Below, in pieces: positions 40,235 to 52,800 of a DNA stretch of 64,000 bases. Numbering within the stretch: position 1 is the stretch's first letter; each line of letters starts with the position of its first letter. Origin of the DNA: Perkinsus olseni (taxonomy: Eukaryota > Perkinsozoa > Perkinsida > Perkinsidae); the NCBI GenBank assembly GCA_013115135.1, contig JABANP010000003.1, positions 62,001-126,000 of the forward strand, written 5' to 3'. A program made the translations under genes and the position numbers. The notes under the pieces are model-generated. The model saw nothing but the letters and a program-made list of their open reading frames with translations, was not told the DNA's origin and searched no databases.

Positions 40235-43138
40235 ATGAGCGGCGGCGGCCCCCAGCCGCCTTTCACAAGGCAATTTTCAGCATCTTCATCAGCCCCTAGA
40301 GTGGTAGACAGCGGCCAACCACAGCCCACGGCTGTTGCTCAGCAACAGCAGCAGCAGCCAACCCAACAGGAGCAGCAACATGCTCGATCGTCTCCTCAAC
40401 TTGGACACTACTACCCACCCCCTCCCCCACAGGGCTTCACTGGAAGCTCTGAGATGGGGGTAGGATACCCAGCCGCCCCCGGAGGGGTTTACGCGATGCC
40501 GGCTGGCGGCCACTTTATGATGGCTGCATACCCTATGGGAGCATATGGACCAGGCAATGGCATGGTGTCACCAATCATGGGAAATGTATTATCTACTTCT
40601 ACTGGACAGCAACAAGGAGGTCTCGGGTTCAATCCCAGGGGAATGCAACAACAGAGTAATGATCAGGGCGGGGTTGGGACTGCGGGGTTAGCATTAACCG
40701 GGTCTCAGGGCCCCACAATAGACGAGGAGGGATTCCGGGCAGTACTAAGCAGCTAGTGCACTTCGACGAAGCCCTGGCGGCAACCGAGGACGTTGACCGC
40801 GCAATCGTCAGCGCGTTGAAGCAGCCGCAACACAGGCGATTGCTTCTGGAGGTGGAACCCGCCATACAGAGGATGGTGAGGGAGAGTGTTCTGTGGTGAG
40901 GCCAGTTGTCGAGTGCAGATCACCGAAACGGATTCTGAACGCTTGAAGCTGACTAACCCTTTGGGGAAGTACCAGCGGATGCTCATTCATAAGCTGGGGG
41001 ACTACTTCAGGTAACAAGCCGTAAATGGCAAGGCGGTATTATTGGTGTCGTTCTTCTCAGAATGGATCGGGAGGTCGACTATACGAAAGGCTCTGAGATG
41101 AGTACTGTTACTCTGATACGTACGGAGCGGACCTGTGTCCCCAATACTATACTACAAGAACTGTGTCGGAGTGCCTTGGAGGCAGCGGAGATGAACGACA
41201 ATGGTCGGCCTTGGCCGTATATGCCGAAGCCGCAGCATCGTCAACAGCCGCAGCATCATCATCAAGAGCAACAGCAACAACAAGAGCGATTTGATACCGA
41301 TGTACCACCGCCGCATGACCATCGGTCTCACTCCGATGAGGGGGCTTGCGAGGTGAGTCGGGCGACGTGTGGTAGTCGATCGAATCACTACACTTGTGTA
41401 GGGCGGAGTAGCATCGAGTGAAGAGCATTGCGCTGACATGAGAGGGACTTGCAGTGAAGGGGACGCCTCTGGTGGAGGCACACCGTCGGAAACGATGGCC
41501 GGAGAGGGAGGCCCAGCTGGGGCAGCGGGCGCTATGAAGCGTCGCAGTGTGAAGATCCTGCGAAGAGGTCCGGGCTCGAAAAACAAGAATGGCGGAATGT
41601 CCCGGCCTGACGAGTCCTCGAGCGATGAAGGAGGGAAGCACTCCGAGGCAAACCTGCTGCACAACCTGCCGGTGAGGGAGTCCACGCAGTTCGTCGCTAG
41701 AGTTGGGATGGCCGCTTCTTAGGTTGATCAGCGGGAAGAACACTACAATAAGATTCGAGCCAAGATTTTTGAAAAGGAGGATAGCACGCCTGTCGTGTGC
41801 TCAAACGAGGACTTGGCGGGCATTGATGGCGTCGCCCGCAAGCACATCCCCAAGGGGACCGATCTTGACGATCCGGAGTAGGGCGGGAAAGGCCGAGGGG
41901 CTTTGGGATCTTCTTGTCTTCTTATCAGTTATAATCGTCAAGCTGTATCGATTATACCGCAGCTAGGGAGAGTTCAGCAAGCGCCACCGACGCTGCACAC
42001 CGACCCAGTGGCCTACAACGCGGCCTTTCCGGTCCTAGGGGGGGCAGGTGCTGGTGGGCCGCTCCTTGACGATGAGAGCAGAAATAAAGATCGTCGTCGG
42101 GGCGGCAAGAGGCAGCAGCAACAACAGCAACAGCAGTTTAGACAACAGAAGCAGCAATATGGCAGCAACGCTGGCAACAGTACTGGTGCGGCCCCAATGT
42201 CTCCCTACTCGCACGGCGGTATGCCTTCGGCGGCGAGCGCTTCTATGATGCAGCTGCCACATGCGGGGACTGCTGCTGCAGACGCCGCGACGATCGCGGC
42301 ATTTCAGCAGGGTTATATAGCCGCTACGATGGCCGCTGCTGCTGCAGCCCAGCAGCAAGGTGTGGTTTGGACACCGCCTCCGCCCCCTTCAATGGCCTTC
42401 CCGTCCCAACAACAACAACAACAACAAGATAGTTTGCTTCCCAACCCTAGTGGAGGTACTCCGCCCAAGTTCTCCGGCTACTACCAGCCTGCCGGGATGC
42501 CCCAAGGATCGGCTGGCGAGGGGGCCTCTGGCGGCCAGCAATGGGGAGGGGCGGGAGCCACCGTGCCGTCCCCGAGGAAAGGTGGTAGAGGGACTCGACA
42601 TGGGGGTCTTCAGGGCGCTAAAGGTGGCAGGGGCGGCGGGGCTGCTCTCAATCAACATCAACAACATCATCATCAGCAAGGCGGTAGTAGGAAGGCTAAT
42701 GACGTGGGAGGCCTCTTAAATCCAAGGGCTGGTGGTTGGGGGTCGCCTGAGCAGCAGCAGCAACAACTGCAGTCACCACAAGGGGCTCCGACCCTGCAGC
42801 AGCAGCAGTACGATTTCCTTCACCACCAACAGCAGCAGCAGCACGAACAGCTAGCACAAGCACTGGAGTCACAATCCGGCCTGGACACGACTGCGGTACC
42901 GGCCCAAAGAGGCTCTGAAGACGCGCCCGATCTGGTCCAAGGACAGAGGAGCGACTATGAAAGAAGCAATTGGAATATTGATAGTAGTGGTAGCATTACG
43001 ATGGGCGGTAAAGCTCATCAGCAGCAGCAGCCTGGCATGGCCGACCAACACCATTACCAGCAGCAACAACAGCAGAGTGCTTCGGTAGCTGAGGGATCGA
43101 CTACCACGCCCACTGCTGAAGGCTCATCAACGTTCTAG
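40235..43138 (+). CDS. R3H-SUZ domain RNA-binding protein with poly-Q tracts
   Basis: Start ATG 40235 (MSGGGPQPPFTRQFSASSS). An N-terminal Gln/Pro/Gly-rich region is followed by short introns leading to an R3H domain: ITETDSERLKLTNPLGKYQR, then MLIHKLGDYFRMDREVDYTK, carrying the Arg-x3-His-like core KYQRMLIHKL, and VTLIRTERTCVP. A SUZ-type region follows: MKRRSVKILRRGPG and, after an intron, DQREEHYNKIRAKIFEKED. The C-terminal 400 residues are one open exon (41903-43138) with many CAG/CAA-coded Gln runs and RGG-like GGRGGG patches. R3H-SUZ proteins of the Encore/R3HDM type bind single-stranded nucleic acid and act in mRNA regulation; the poly-Q tail suggests condensate formation (inference). 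Ends GSSTF with TAG. Confidence 0.85.
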
Positions 43139-43663
43139 AGGTGGCTGCAGTATTGCCGTCATCGCTGCATCGCCGCCTTACGGTTCGCTGTTTTCGCCAC
43201 TTGTCTGGCCCCTGAGGGGTGTCCTCTATCATTATCATCATCAACAACATAGTGGGTAATGGTGATAATTGTCATGCTCGAAGTGCTGAGTAGCGTCGTA
43301 TAATCTTGCTGCTGCTGCTCCCGCCGTCGCCGCCGCTTCTCGTGCTTTAGCCTCCTGAGGTTGCTTGGGCTATTGTTGTTGTCGTCCTCGTCATGTACAC
43401 GCTTTTGAGAGTGTATCCGCTTACCCTCTCCACCAACTCCTCCCCCTCTTATTCATTCTACTACTACCACAACATGACCAACTAACGAGACCACCTTGCT
43501 GCCGTATCCCTCGATACGAAGGAAGGTGATGATAATAGTATTGCACCATCTACTACTACTCCTTAACATTATTAACAACAACATCAACATCATCATAAAG
43601 CGACAGTGTCTTGTGGTGTTATGTCAATTCGATCTCGCCGGCCCGTAGTCTGCTCAATTCCGC
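43139..43663. other. intergenic region with triplet repeats
   Basis: Downstream of the R3H-SUZ gene, with many short ATC/AAC/TCG triplet runs (for example near 43230-43250 and 43570-43600). It probably holds the 3' UTR of that gene and the promoter of the next. No other gene seen. Confidence 0.4.
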
Positions 43664-45930
43664 ATGTCCGCAAGCAGCCTAGAGGCAGAGGGACCGGCCC
43701 CGCAGCTAGCCACTATTGACGACGTTGGAGAAAGCTTCCAGGGCTTTCCGGCGTGAGGTCAATGCCAAGCTGGATTCCATCCATCGCAAGGTACTCAAAT
43801 GCTTCTCATTCAAAAGCTAATGAGCGCCGCCGGGTAGTTGTCGTTGAGAATGGCCTGGTACTCTTCCGAACTGGCGGCCGGTGGCCAGTCGTGTGGTGCC
43901 CCGCGCGCCTGGTCGCCACCTGTCTGGACGTGTCCATACTCGCCCTTTGCCGCCATCTCATAGAGTGCTCGCGCGTAGCCGCTACGCTGGAGGGATCGCT
44001 CCTCCTGCCACTAGGTTGATATGCTGCTGAAACAGCAAGATCTGTGCTATTCATCGCCGGCATCATCAGCTAGCTGGCCGCATTGCCCAGTTGTCCATGA
44101 AGGGCCACGGGAGATCCTCCTTGGTAAGTAAAGTTAGTGAAGATGACCACTACCGCGCGAGGCCACCTGTGGCGCGCCCGTCACATGAAGCGCCAGGTAG
44201 CTGGTTTTAGGTAATCGGGAGCTGCTCATTGGCATTGTCATCTTCCTCCACCAGAGTGATGTCATTCACCTTGGCCTCGCTTCGAGGTTGGCCGCAGTGC
44301 CCCTCGGACTCGTGCCACATGAAGGGTTCAGTCAGAGGCAGCCCCTCCTGCTCTTGCCTCACGTTAGGGTAGGCGCTCTCCAGCGACGTCTCTGCTGCCG
44401 TTTCTGTTTCAAGGTGCCCTCTCAGAACAGCAGCCGTTTCCCCTTCCAGAGGGTAGACTGGCAGCAGGTCCGGTCCCTCGACATCAGCTCGACCTCTCTA
44501 GTGTGGATCAAGATGCATGCAATCGCCACAGGCCGGGCGTTCGCCCTCGAGGCCCCGGTTGATTTTCGACTGACTCGTCTGCAGCGGATCTGCATCGGTC
44601 CTGCGAACCGCAAGAAAGGACACAACGCAGGCCCAGAGGGCGATGCAGGTCCTCGCCCTTCCCTCACTGGTGCTCCCGTCGACCTCCACGTCCAGGTGCT
44701 TGTCCGCTGTGTTCTCTCGTCTGCCGCGAGATCGCTCAACTCCATATGGGTGCACGTCCCACCGGAGGTTGGCATCATCGCTTCGACGCCTTCCCCCTCC
44801 CCCCTCAGGCTTCCGTGGATTCAGGTGAACTGCGAGTCGGCAGTGACGGCTCTGGAACCACCACGACAGCCGCTCACCCACCTAGGATTCGTCCCAGACG
44901 CTGGTCTGTGGAATGTCGGATCCGACCTGCCGTCGTGGCCCCTCAGCTCTCGCTGGCTCGCTCCCGTCATCATCAATTCGCGAGCGTCCTTGAGGTCACA
45001 CCGACGACCGTTCACCGGGCGGTAGTGAGCTCGTTCTCGCTAGGCGCATCCAGCTCAGCGGTGTCGTCTTATCGAGCACCACTTGGCTCAATGGCAGCAG
45101 CCCAGCCAGCGAGAACTTCGTAGACGCAGCTGTGCAGGTAAAGCTGCTTCCCATACAGTCCCATTGGGCTGGACCTCCCTTCCCAGGCGATGGCCAAGCT
45201 GGAAGTGTTGGAGAGCCTCTCACTGGTCCTCCAATACCCGGATGGTAGAGGTTCCACTGTGGAGCCTATGTCTCTATTCCGATTGAGGAAGGCGCATCCG
45301 AACCACGTGTACCTGTGCCAGGCTCGGAAAGGGAACTTCGGAAATCTATTGAGGTCAGCCTGCCTGGGCCCGCTCGCGGCCGCTAGTCCCTTGGACCTGC
45401 CGTTTGGCAGTCGGTTAGTGGGCATAGTGCTGTCTATCCTTGGACTCGGTGACCACCACACGGCTCGCGCTGCTCAGTCTCACCTTGGGGGCGGCCCGTG
45501 ACGAAGAACACAACTTGGAGACGGATCGGGCGCTAGCTCACTACAGCCGCATACAGCAGTGGTCAGGCAGGAGCGTCTACATTTCGGAGATGTAGCCGGG
45601 GCCCATTGCGACCCTCCGGGTCAGCCTTGTCTTCAGGAGTGTCTTCCTACCCTCTGAGAACGGCAGTGGTGTCGGAGGTGATATCATCGCACGGCCAAGA
45701 ATTCCCTCATCTCTCCTGCTCCCTAAATGGTGAGTGGGAAAATTATATTTTCGTGCTTTCATGGTGAGGGGTTCTGCAGGAGCGAGCTGCCACAGCCGAC
45801 TCAGCAATTGTGGGATGAAGTGATCTGCCTTGCTGTCAAGCGGATACACGACAAGGTGAAGACTCGGGCGCAGAAGTCCTTCGCCCCTGTGACCACTGAG
45901 CTTCGCCGAGCCATTGCGAGGCAATACTAA
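43664..45930 (+). CDS. F-box-like protein
   Basis: ATG 43664 opens MSASSLEAEGPAPQLATIDD. After an exon with a helix (SRAFRREVNAKLDSIHRK), the exon at 44211 reads RELLIGIVIFLHQSDVIHLG followed by LASRL, which fits the F-box pattern L-P-x-E-L-x3-I-x2-F-L-x3-D-L-x2-L-x3-S-R. F-box proteins are substrate adaptors of SCF ubiquitin ligases. Downstream are LRR-like phrases (VRSLDISSTSLVWIKMHAIA, LTRLQRICIGPA) and an exon VLESLSLVLQYPDGRGS. The last exon reads LPQPTQQLWDEVICLAVKRI and ends RRAIARQY with TAA at 45928-45930. Joins at about 45590 and 45735 are sound; others are tentative. The LRR assignment is weak. Confidence 0.6.
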
Positions 45931-46032
45931 TGCTACCATATGCTTCTCGCATGTTTCATACGACTTTGCTGACGGCCTGAGTTGCATATAGGGGGACAGT
46001 AATGATCCTTGAGCAAGGCTGTGGTACTTGTA

Positions 46033-46732
46033 ATGACCACGGACGAACCCTTAGTGGCCGGGATAAACTGCAAGTCATCCTCTGGGGACTCGAACGAGGC
46101 CCCGGCCTGCCCACCCCCTCCTTCCAGTCCCAGAGAAGGAATCACTCCCTTCAACGGCTATGTTATGCGAATGAGACATATACGAATTGCAGAGGAGGTC
46201 CAACGATAATCCACTATGAATTCATCGTAACGAATGACCCTCAGGCGTTCCACAAGATAGAAAAATACTGGCAGCCCAGAACCTATTCAAGCCTGTCCAG
46301 GCCCACCGGGCCCTATTCCTGTGAGCCCTTCCCGCGTCCTTCCACCGCCACCACGCGCTTTACCTCAGGCTCTAATTGGCCCTCGAGACGAGAGGAGATT
46401 CACAAAGCGGAAGGGCAAGCTGATTTACTTCGTGGCGGGTGGCACTGCGGTGTGTTCCCAGTACGCCCTATCGTGTCCGTATTAGGTTGCCTCGGACTGT
46501 GAAGGGTCCTGCCATGACGGGTGTTCCTCGTTTGAGGCCCTCTCAGCGAGGGCAAGAGACCCCGATGGATGTAGACCACTGGAGGTCTCAGCCTCATAAA
46601 GGGGGCGCCTCTTATGAGCCGTCCAGCAGCACACTCTGTGTGAATTCAATAACCGAGTCCGACGATCTCGAGTCCGAAGAGATCGCCGACGATCGCGAGA
46701 ACGCTTATGCGAGACCAACAACACGGCGGTAA
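46033..46732 (+). CDS. hypothetical Pro-rich protein
   Basis: ATG 46033 opens MTTDEPLVAGINCKSSSGDS, a Pro-rich stretch and FNGYVMRMRHIRIAEEVQR. A second exon is Pro-rich, then basic (PRDERRFTKRKGKLIYFVAG). The last exon reads RPSQRGQETPMDVDHW and has an acidic patch (SDDLESEEIADDRE), ending with a TAA near 46732. The joins are not fully resolved. No domain recognised. Confidence 0.4.
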
Positions 46733-46915
46733 AGGGCGTATTGGTGTTTGTTAAGAGGTGTTTGGTTAGAGTTGCTCAACCCAACTGGTGGAACAAGACA
46801 AGCTAGTGGGAATCAAAGATCGATCACAACATGCAAGTCGGATGTCTGCAGGGACTTCTGGAGAATTATACGCGAGAGTATTGTGATGATGAAAGTCAAC
46901 AATTATAGTATATGC

Positions 46916-49132
46916 TCAGGCAGACTTCGAAGGTTGGCCGTGGTAACTTTTAATTGTCTTCAACAGGCGATTCCCGTGCTCTGAAAGTTGTCGTTTGAGG
47001 GTTATATTGTCGCCGTCTACGACCAAAGCTATGCGCTGGCACAAGTCGGGTATACCTGATGCTGTGATGTTACATGATGAGCTTACATTCAACTCACAAT
47101 CGGGCTTGCGCGTAACGCAAGTGGATAGCAGCAGACTTCCATTACGGTTGTTCGCCACCGCCAAGAGGTTGTCGCCTGACAAACGGGAGATGAACGCCAC
47201 GCCGCGATTCGAGGGGCTCCCTGGCGGGTGGCTCCTACTGGCATGGATAATGGCATCGATGAACTGGTCCGAGTAGTCTCCGATTGGGAGCAGTTCCATG
47301 ACAGTTCCCAGCAAGAAGAAGCAAGACGGCTCGGACAGCAGGTTACCCAATTTCTCCCGGATCACCTCAGCGACCTCAACGATGCCCTCAGGCCTGCACA
47401 AAGCAATTCCAACGGTCAGTAGTCGGAGTAGGGTTACGGGTCATCTCTATTTTTCTTCAACTGTCGGGTCATTTCCACAAGCACCTTGGACCCGGCGACG
47501 TCCCGAGACACTTGAGGGAAGTTCGGAGTGGTGACCAGTTCCTTCAGGAAGCTACAGATATCAGAGCTGAGGAGAGTTGATGATCCACAGCGAGCTGAAG
47601 GCCAAGGGCACTACGGGTCGATGTGGTGACACAGCTCTTGAACGAAGTAATTTCCGTAACGATCGGTGGCCAGCATTCGGATACAAGGCCGACACTCTTC
47701 CACGAAGGAGCGGATCTCTTCAGGAGTAGCTTGTCCAGATGACAGGTGTCCCTGAAATGATGGTATTCGTTCGAACCGAGGCGATGGCACTTACCTGTAA
47801 AAGTCGGGAGCCTGCGCCGCCCACAGCGAGCGACACGACCCGACCAGTCAGTGTCGTTTTTGAGTCCCTCCTCCGATGGGAACCGACACTACTGCCACTC
47901 CCCCTACGTCCCGTTGGCCTGTTCCTGCGCTGATCGGTCCTCACCGATGTCCTGGTAGTAGGAGCAGGCTCTTGCTTCTGCTGCGGCTCCTGACGATCGG
48001 CCGAGGCGAGATTGTAGTTCCGGACTGATGAAGGCAATTAAGGCACTGAGCGGCGAGGACTACGTTTACATATCTCATTGGTGGCATGCAGCTGGCCTAG
48101 TACCCAGGCTTGCTGTTGGAGCAAGGCAAGCTGCTGCACTATGTCATACTCGGGGAGGCTGGACAGAAGCGGTGCGATACCATTGAATGGTGTGGGCTGG
48201 AAGAGGCACAGACAAACAGCTAGGGAAAATGAATGTTTTTCCTAGGGGCTCACATTGGGAGGATAATCTCCGGTGTGCTGAAGCGGCGCCGTCATGTCGC
48301 TGTGCCGTCTCTGCTGCTGCGGTGCTTGACAAATCTGGGCACCCTCGTCACCCAGGGCTGATTCGACCGGTCTGCTGACTTCGGGAGCGGCGGTACGCGG
48401 AGGGACTGCTGCGAAGAGGAGGCCACAAGATTCGTCCGTGGCGCTGAGATGAGACCAACCTCGAGGATTAGGGAAGCCGGGCCGAGTTGGGCACTCCTCG
48501 GACGAGCTCCCAGCAGAGGAATCTTCCCAGCTGGAGAGCGAGCTCTCCGATAGGGAGCGCTGTCGGCGTAAATCGCGTTGCGGCCCCGCAGGCGGCGGCA
48601 CCACCGGCAAAACACGGGCTAGATCCAACAGGCTGCTGGATCTGCACGCAGGGTCCACAGGGTGGGACAGTCGATGGACTCACGTGTTGGAGTTGGGCAT
48701 AATGCCGAGAGTGATTTTGTCGCAAGCTCCGTTGTGGTCGGTCATCGGTGTCGGGAAGGGCGGGGCTCTATTGTCGAAGGGGAGGAGCCCTGGTGGGGGC
48801 TGATGAGACTCCGGTTGATGCGGCTGCTCGAGGACCTATCGATGAGCTAGCCTATAGGGTAGCAGCCTATAAGGCACTCACAGCAGGGATGGACGGGTGG
48901 CCGAGGGGGTAGGTGGGGAACTCCAAGAAAGGGTCCGGCGTGGAGGCGAAGGGAGAGGAGGATCTGCGGCGATGAGGGCTCCAGCTGAGAGCGGACGATC
49001 GTTGCAATCCCACCGCCAAGTGACGTGAGAATAGTCCTTGGCCGCCACCAACTCAGCCTGGGACTCCTCGGCACTCAGAGGAACACCGGGCTCTTCATTT
49101 TGCTGGGTTTCACCAGAGGCGAGCATCTTCAA
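46916..49132 (-). CDS. Pumilio (PUF)-family RNA-binding protein, divergent
   Basis: PUF proteins repress or localise mRNAs by base-specific contacts from tandem helical repeats. ATG 49132 opens MKMLASGETQQNEEPG. The N-terminal half is low-complexity, Ser/Pro/Arg-rich (RRQRSLSESSLSSWEDSSAG, PVVPPPAGPQ). Repeats follow: GRVVSLAVGGAGSRLLQ, RMLATDRYGNYFVQELCHHI, VSRDVAGSKVLVEMTRQ, AVANNRNGSLLLSTCV and RQLSEHGNRLLKTIKSY. The recognition triplets are in GSRLLQ, GNYFVQ, GSKVLVE, GSLLLST and GNRLLKT. At least five repeats can be seen against the usual eight, so others are degenerate or lie in unresolved exons. Ends QPSKSA with TGA at 46916-46918. Short introns separate the repeats. Confidence 0.78.
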
Positions 49133-49831
49133 AAATCAGCACTCTGTTGCTATTCTTCGCAGGCCGAAGGCTGTAGTTACGATAGACATTAACGACTGAA
49201 CTCAACACAGCCGCGCTCGACTCTGATGTTTCTCCTCCTCCTCCTCCTGCACAGTGGAGCGGCATTGGACTAGTGCAGAATAATAGTAGCCGTAATAGGA
49301 AACTAGTAGTAGTAGGGTTAGCTTTGAACTACATTCGCTAGGAGTACAAGATGCTGAGAACTCAAGTATGCACGGGAAGCAGTTGCTGGTAGTTGTAGTA
49401 GTCGTTCTAGTGTGAAGAGGGTTGGACGCCGATGGACACCCTCAGCCAAGATGCAGTGGACGCTCCGCTAAGGAAGCAGCGGCGTCGGCGGCGGGGGGCT
49501 GGTGTCGCAATATAAGGGTACTGGACTCTAAGGGACGCCATCGGCTAGTGTCGACCTGGACAGGCATCAATGAGCATACTGATGATGATGATGAGCGCTG
49601 GGGACCTGAGTATCGTCCATTCTAATAAATGTACACGATGCAGTATCGTTGTGAAGTAACCGCCAACTTGAAACTTCGGTTTCTGACACCTCTAGCTTTT
49701 CACCTGAGAAAGGAAGGACTCCTCAGGATCGGCGGTGGGTGAGGCTACTTATCCGTCGCTTCAAGTCGGTCCCCGAGATCTGGCCGCTCGGTAATTGTAC
49801 GAAAAATATGTGACCGAACAGGGAGTGGCCG
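49133..49831. other. spacer between PUF and USP7-like genes
   Basis: About 700 bases between two minus-strand genes. A short plus-strand frame (about 49433-49625) encodes an Arg-rich start (APLRKQRRRRRG) and SKGRHRLVSTWTGINEH, but it lacks a consistent ATG-to-stop structure and is not called as a gene. The segment 49226-49250 has a CTC triplet run. Confidence 0.35.
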
Positions 49832-52800
49832 TTACGAGTGGCGTGGCACCTGGCAAAGAGCGGCGATAGCGTTGCTCTGTTGTCGGCGCCGGACGATGGG
49901 GACTGAGACCAGTAGTGGCCCGCGGAGGTACACTTCGATCACTTCTTCGTTCTTCTCCTTCTCGACACTTTCCTCGATCCGGAGGTAGTTTCCGCCGACC
50001 CGGCCAGAGAAGATATCGCTCCGCCCAGCGCATGGGAGCTCAGTAGCCCGTACGTTCTCGAAGGTCTGTGCAGTGGGGTCTTCGGAGTCCAACCTGGAGC
50101 GGAGAATGGCCGCTGGGACGAAGACTCATGATCCTCGCTTCAACTCACATCATCAGAATCTTCGATTGGGGGGCATCCGTGGTGCCCTGGCAGGGTGCGG
50201 CGGTAACCAGAGCCCGGATGCCGGACTGGAGACCGAAGCTCACCTAACCACGAGAGAAGGAGTTGATACACTGGACGAGACCGTTGGGGTACTACCTCCG
50301 GCTTCTTGAACGCGTCGAGAGCCAAGCGAATTACATCAGTGACCATGTCGGTGGGAAGATACCAGACCACAGTGGCAGCTAGTTCTCGAGCACCGCTGAA
50401 GCTGAGAGGGGATATCAGCGGCGCTGGGGACTGTCCGAACCCTTACGCTCGGCACATCATGGGCATGGCGCCGGGACTGGCAGACTGGTGCTTGGGTAAG
50501 AAGACGATATGCAACTCGGGATGCCTGAGAGACCTAATCAGCTGCCATGGGGACACGGGCTGGGCGGAGTACGCGAAAGGCTCCAGCTTGGAGAAGCTTC
50601 CACCATGATCTCCCACAGTAGCCAGTGCAGCCATGTCGTGGTGGATGCAGTCATCAACGACCTCGCCGCCGTCCAGCGGTATGAAAAACGGGTCATAAGT
50701 GTACCTAGGGGTGGGCCGGATGACCACGCCGGGGAACCACTGCAGCTTACATATAAAGGAGATACCCGCCCAGCTCTACTGAAGAACCAGGTCTGAAAAA
50801 AAGAGAAGTATTGTTCTGTCTGAGCAGGCATGGGGAGTTATACTGCAACTCGGTGAGGCTGTCGAGATTGCTGTGCCTTACATGAAGGGAGAAGGGGCGC
50901 TGATGTCTCTATTAGCTTCCACTAGGTCCACCAGGGCTTCATACAGCGTTTTTCGTATCTGACCCGCGGGAACTACGCTCCAGGATGAAAGGCAGAATGG
51001 CTACATCGACCATCATCTCCTGCCTAGTGCACCGAGGACGCTCCTTGTTGAGCAGCTGCTGCTGTGGGTCTGCTGCTGCTGCCGCTGTTTTGGTGTAATC
51101 TACACCGGGCCCGTGCAGGCGAGTGAAGGGATCGTGGACCACGAAGGTGACGGGAGCAGAGTGCTTCAGAGACTCGAAGTACTCGGGGAGCTGAGAACAT
51201 ATCCCATCGAGCGCTCACGGAAGATCAGAGCCGATGCCCGGTATGAGCCCAGAGAGGATAACCTCCTACCGTGATGAGCCCCTCCTGGTACCACTGCACC
51301 ACTATGACCTCCCCATCACTGATGCTACGCTGATATTTACCCAAGACATCCTGAAACGAGCAATCGAGTAGAGAAGGGCGTGCAGCTCCTTTGACGCCAC
51401 TCACGTTGAACATTGACTTGCTCATGTCACTGAGGGCATCCACGGCGATGGCCTCCCCGTCCCGCTCGAGGTACCTGCGGGAGCTCGCTTGAAGGCCCTG
51501 GAGATGGGGGTGCGAATGTCCTACAGCTTCCAGTCCGTTCGCTCGTCCAAATTCTCGGAGGTATGGGCCGCCTCCGACTGCCGACGGAATTTTTTGTTCA
51601 TCACATACCTGAGACGGCTCGTGGGGGCGTGTCATGGGAGGCAGTCTGTGAAATGCACTTACCTGGCGGCCTTGACCAGGCCCGCAGGGGAAGGAGTTAT
51701 CGTTGCTGTTGTGAAGAACTGGAGAGTTCTGCTCACGGGTTCGAAAAAGCGTAGAATAACTAGTCGAGATTTCCGACCGAAGTGGATTCCTGAGATGAAG
51801 CTCCGTTGGCAAGTCTCCTTCGGCCGCCCCCTCGGGTCCCTCACCCGCGACAGCTTTCCGACCGAGAGACTCACTAACCTCCACCTTCGGGGTTGTCTGC
51901 TCATCCGCTAGCATCATGATCATCACCGGTCTCGAGACTCGGTCCGCTGAGGAAGGGCACGTCAGGGCCGCTCTCGAAGACGATAAGCCTCACCTAGTGG
52001 ATGCTCTCTGCAGGCACTCCGTGGCAAACACATACTGAGGAAGTATCCACTGATAACCTCCACAAATCTGAAGGGCTATGGCGTCGCATGAACGGTCGGT
52101 TGTTGGCTTACTTTAAGGCTGGCGTGTCCTTAGACGAAGGGCTCACTTCGACCCGTCCAAGCTGGTAGATTTTGACAGAGGATGAGGGTGCCGACGGTCC
52201 GTTGCTCACGCTGGAACGGCCCCTGACGCCCTCCACGGTGGGGAGTGTATCCACCTAACAGTGCTCAGGGTGCTAGACGATGGTGAGCCGTAGGATGAGT
52301 GGTACTAGGGCTCCTGAGCTGACGATGGTATGAGTAGCTCCCGCCGGCAATTGGGGTTTCTGTGGGTCCTTCGCCAGGGCCTCCATAACTGAGAAGAAAG
52401 GGAGTCCATCGTGGACCCTCGGGAACTTCATCCTTCCCAGAGGAAATGAAAAAAACTTTTCTGAATCAATTTGAATGGATGTTAAATGTTTTAATATTTC
52501 GAAACTTAGTTCATAATCAACCGGGTTCATCGAGGTCCGGCTTTTTGCTTGACAAACACGCCAAGAGCACAAAGTGAACGACAGTCCATCAGAAATCAAA
52601 CCCGAATTATGGTACTTTTCCAAAACAATCGGCGAAGACATTCATTTGAAAGGGAAATGGCGTAGTGGTATGGGAACCGTTGCCTTACTCTGATCGACCA
52701 CGGAGGCCGGGTTCCACGTGTATTGGTGGGACACCAGTTGAGCTAGGGAGACGTTGCTCAGGCAGACCACGCTCACATCTACCGGCTGGTCGGCAGTCTC

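Noticed and set aside
41147..41743. Long minus-strand open frames opposite the R3H-SUZ gene
   Set aside because: They lie antisense to exons with clear R3H and SUZ homology and consist of low-complexity Ser/Leu/Arg.
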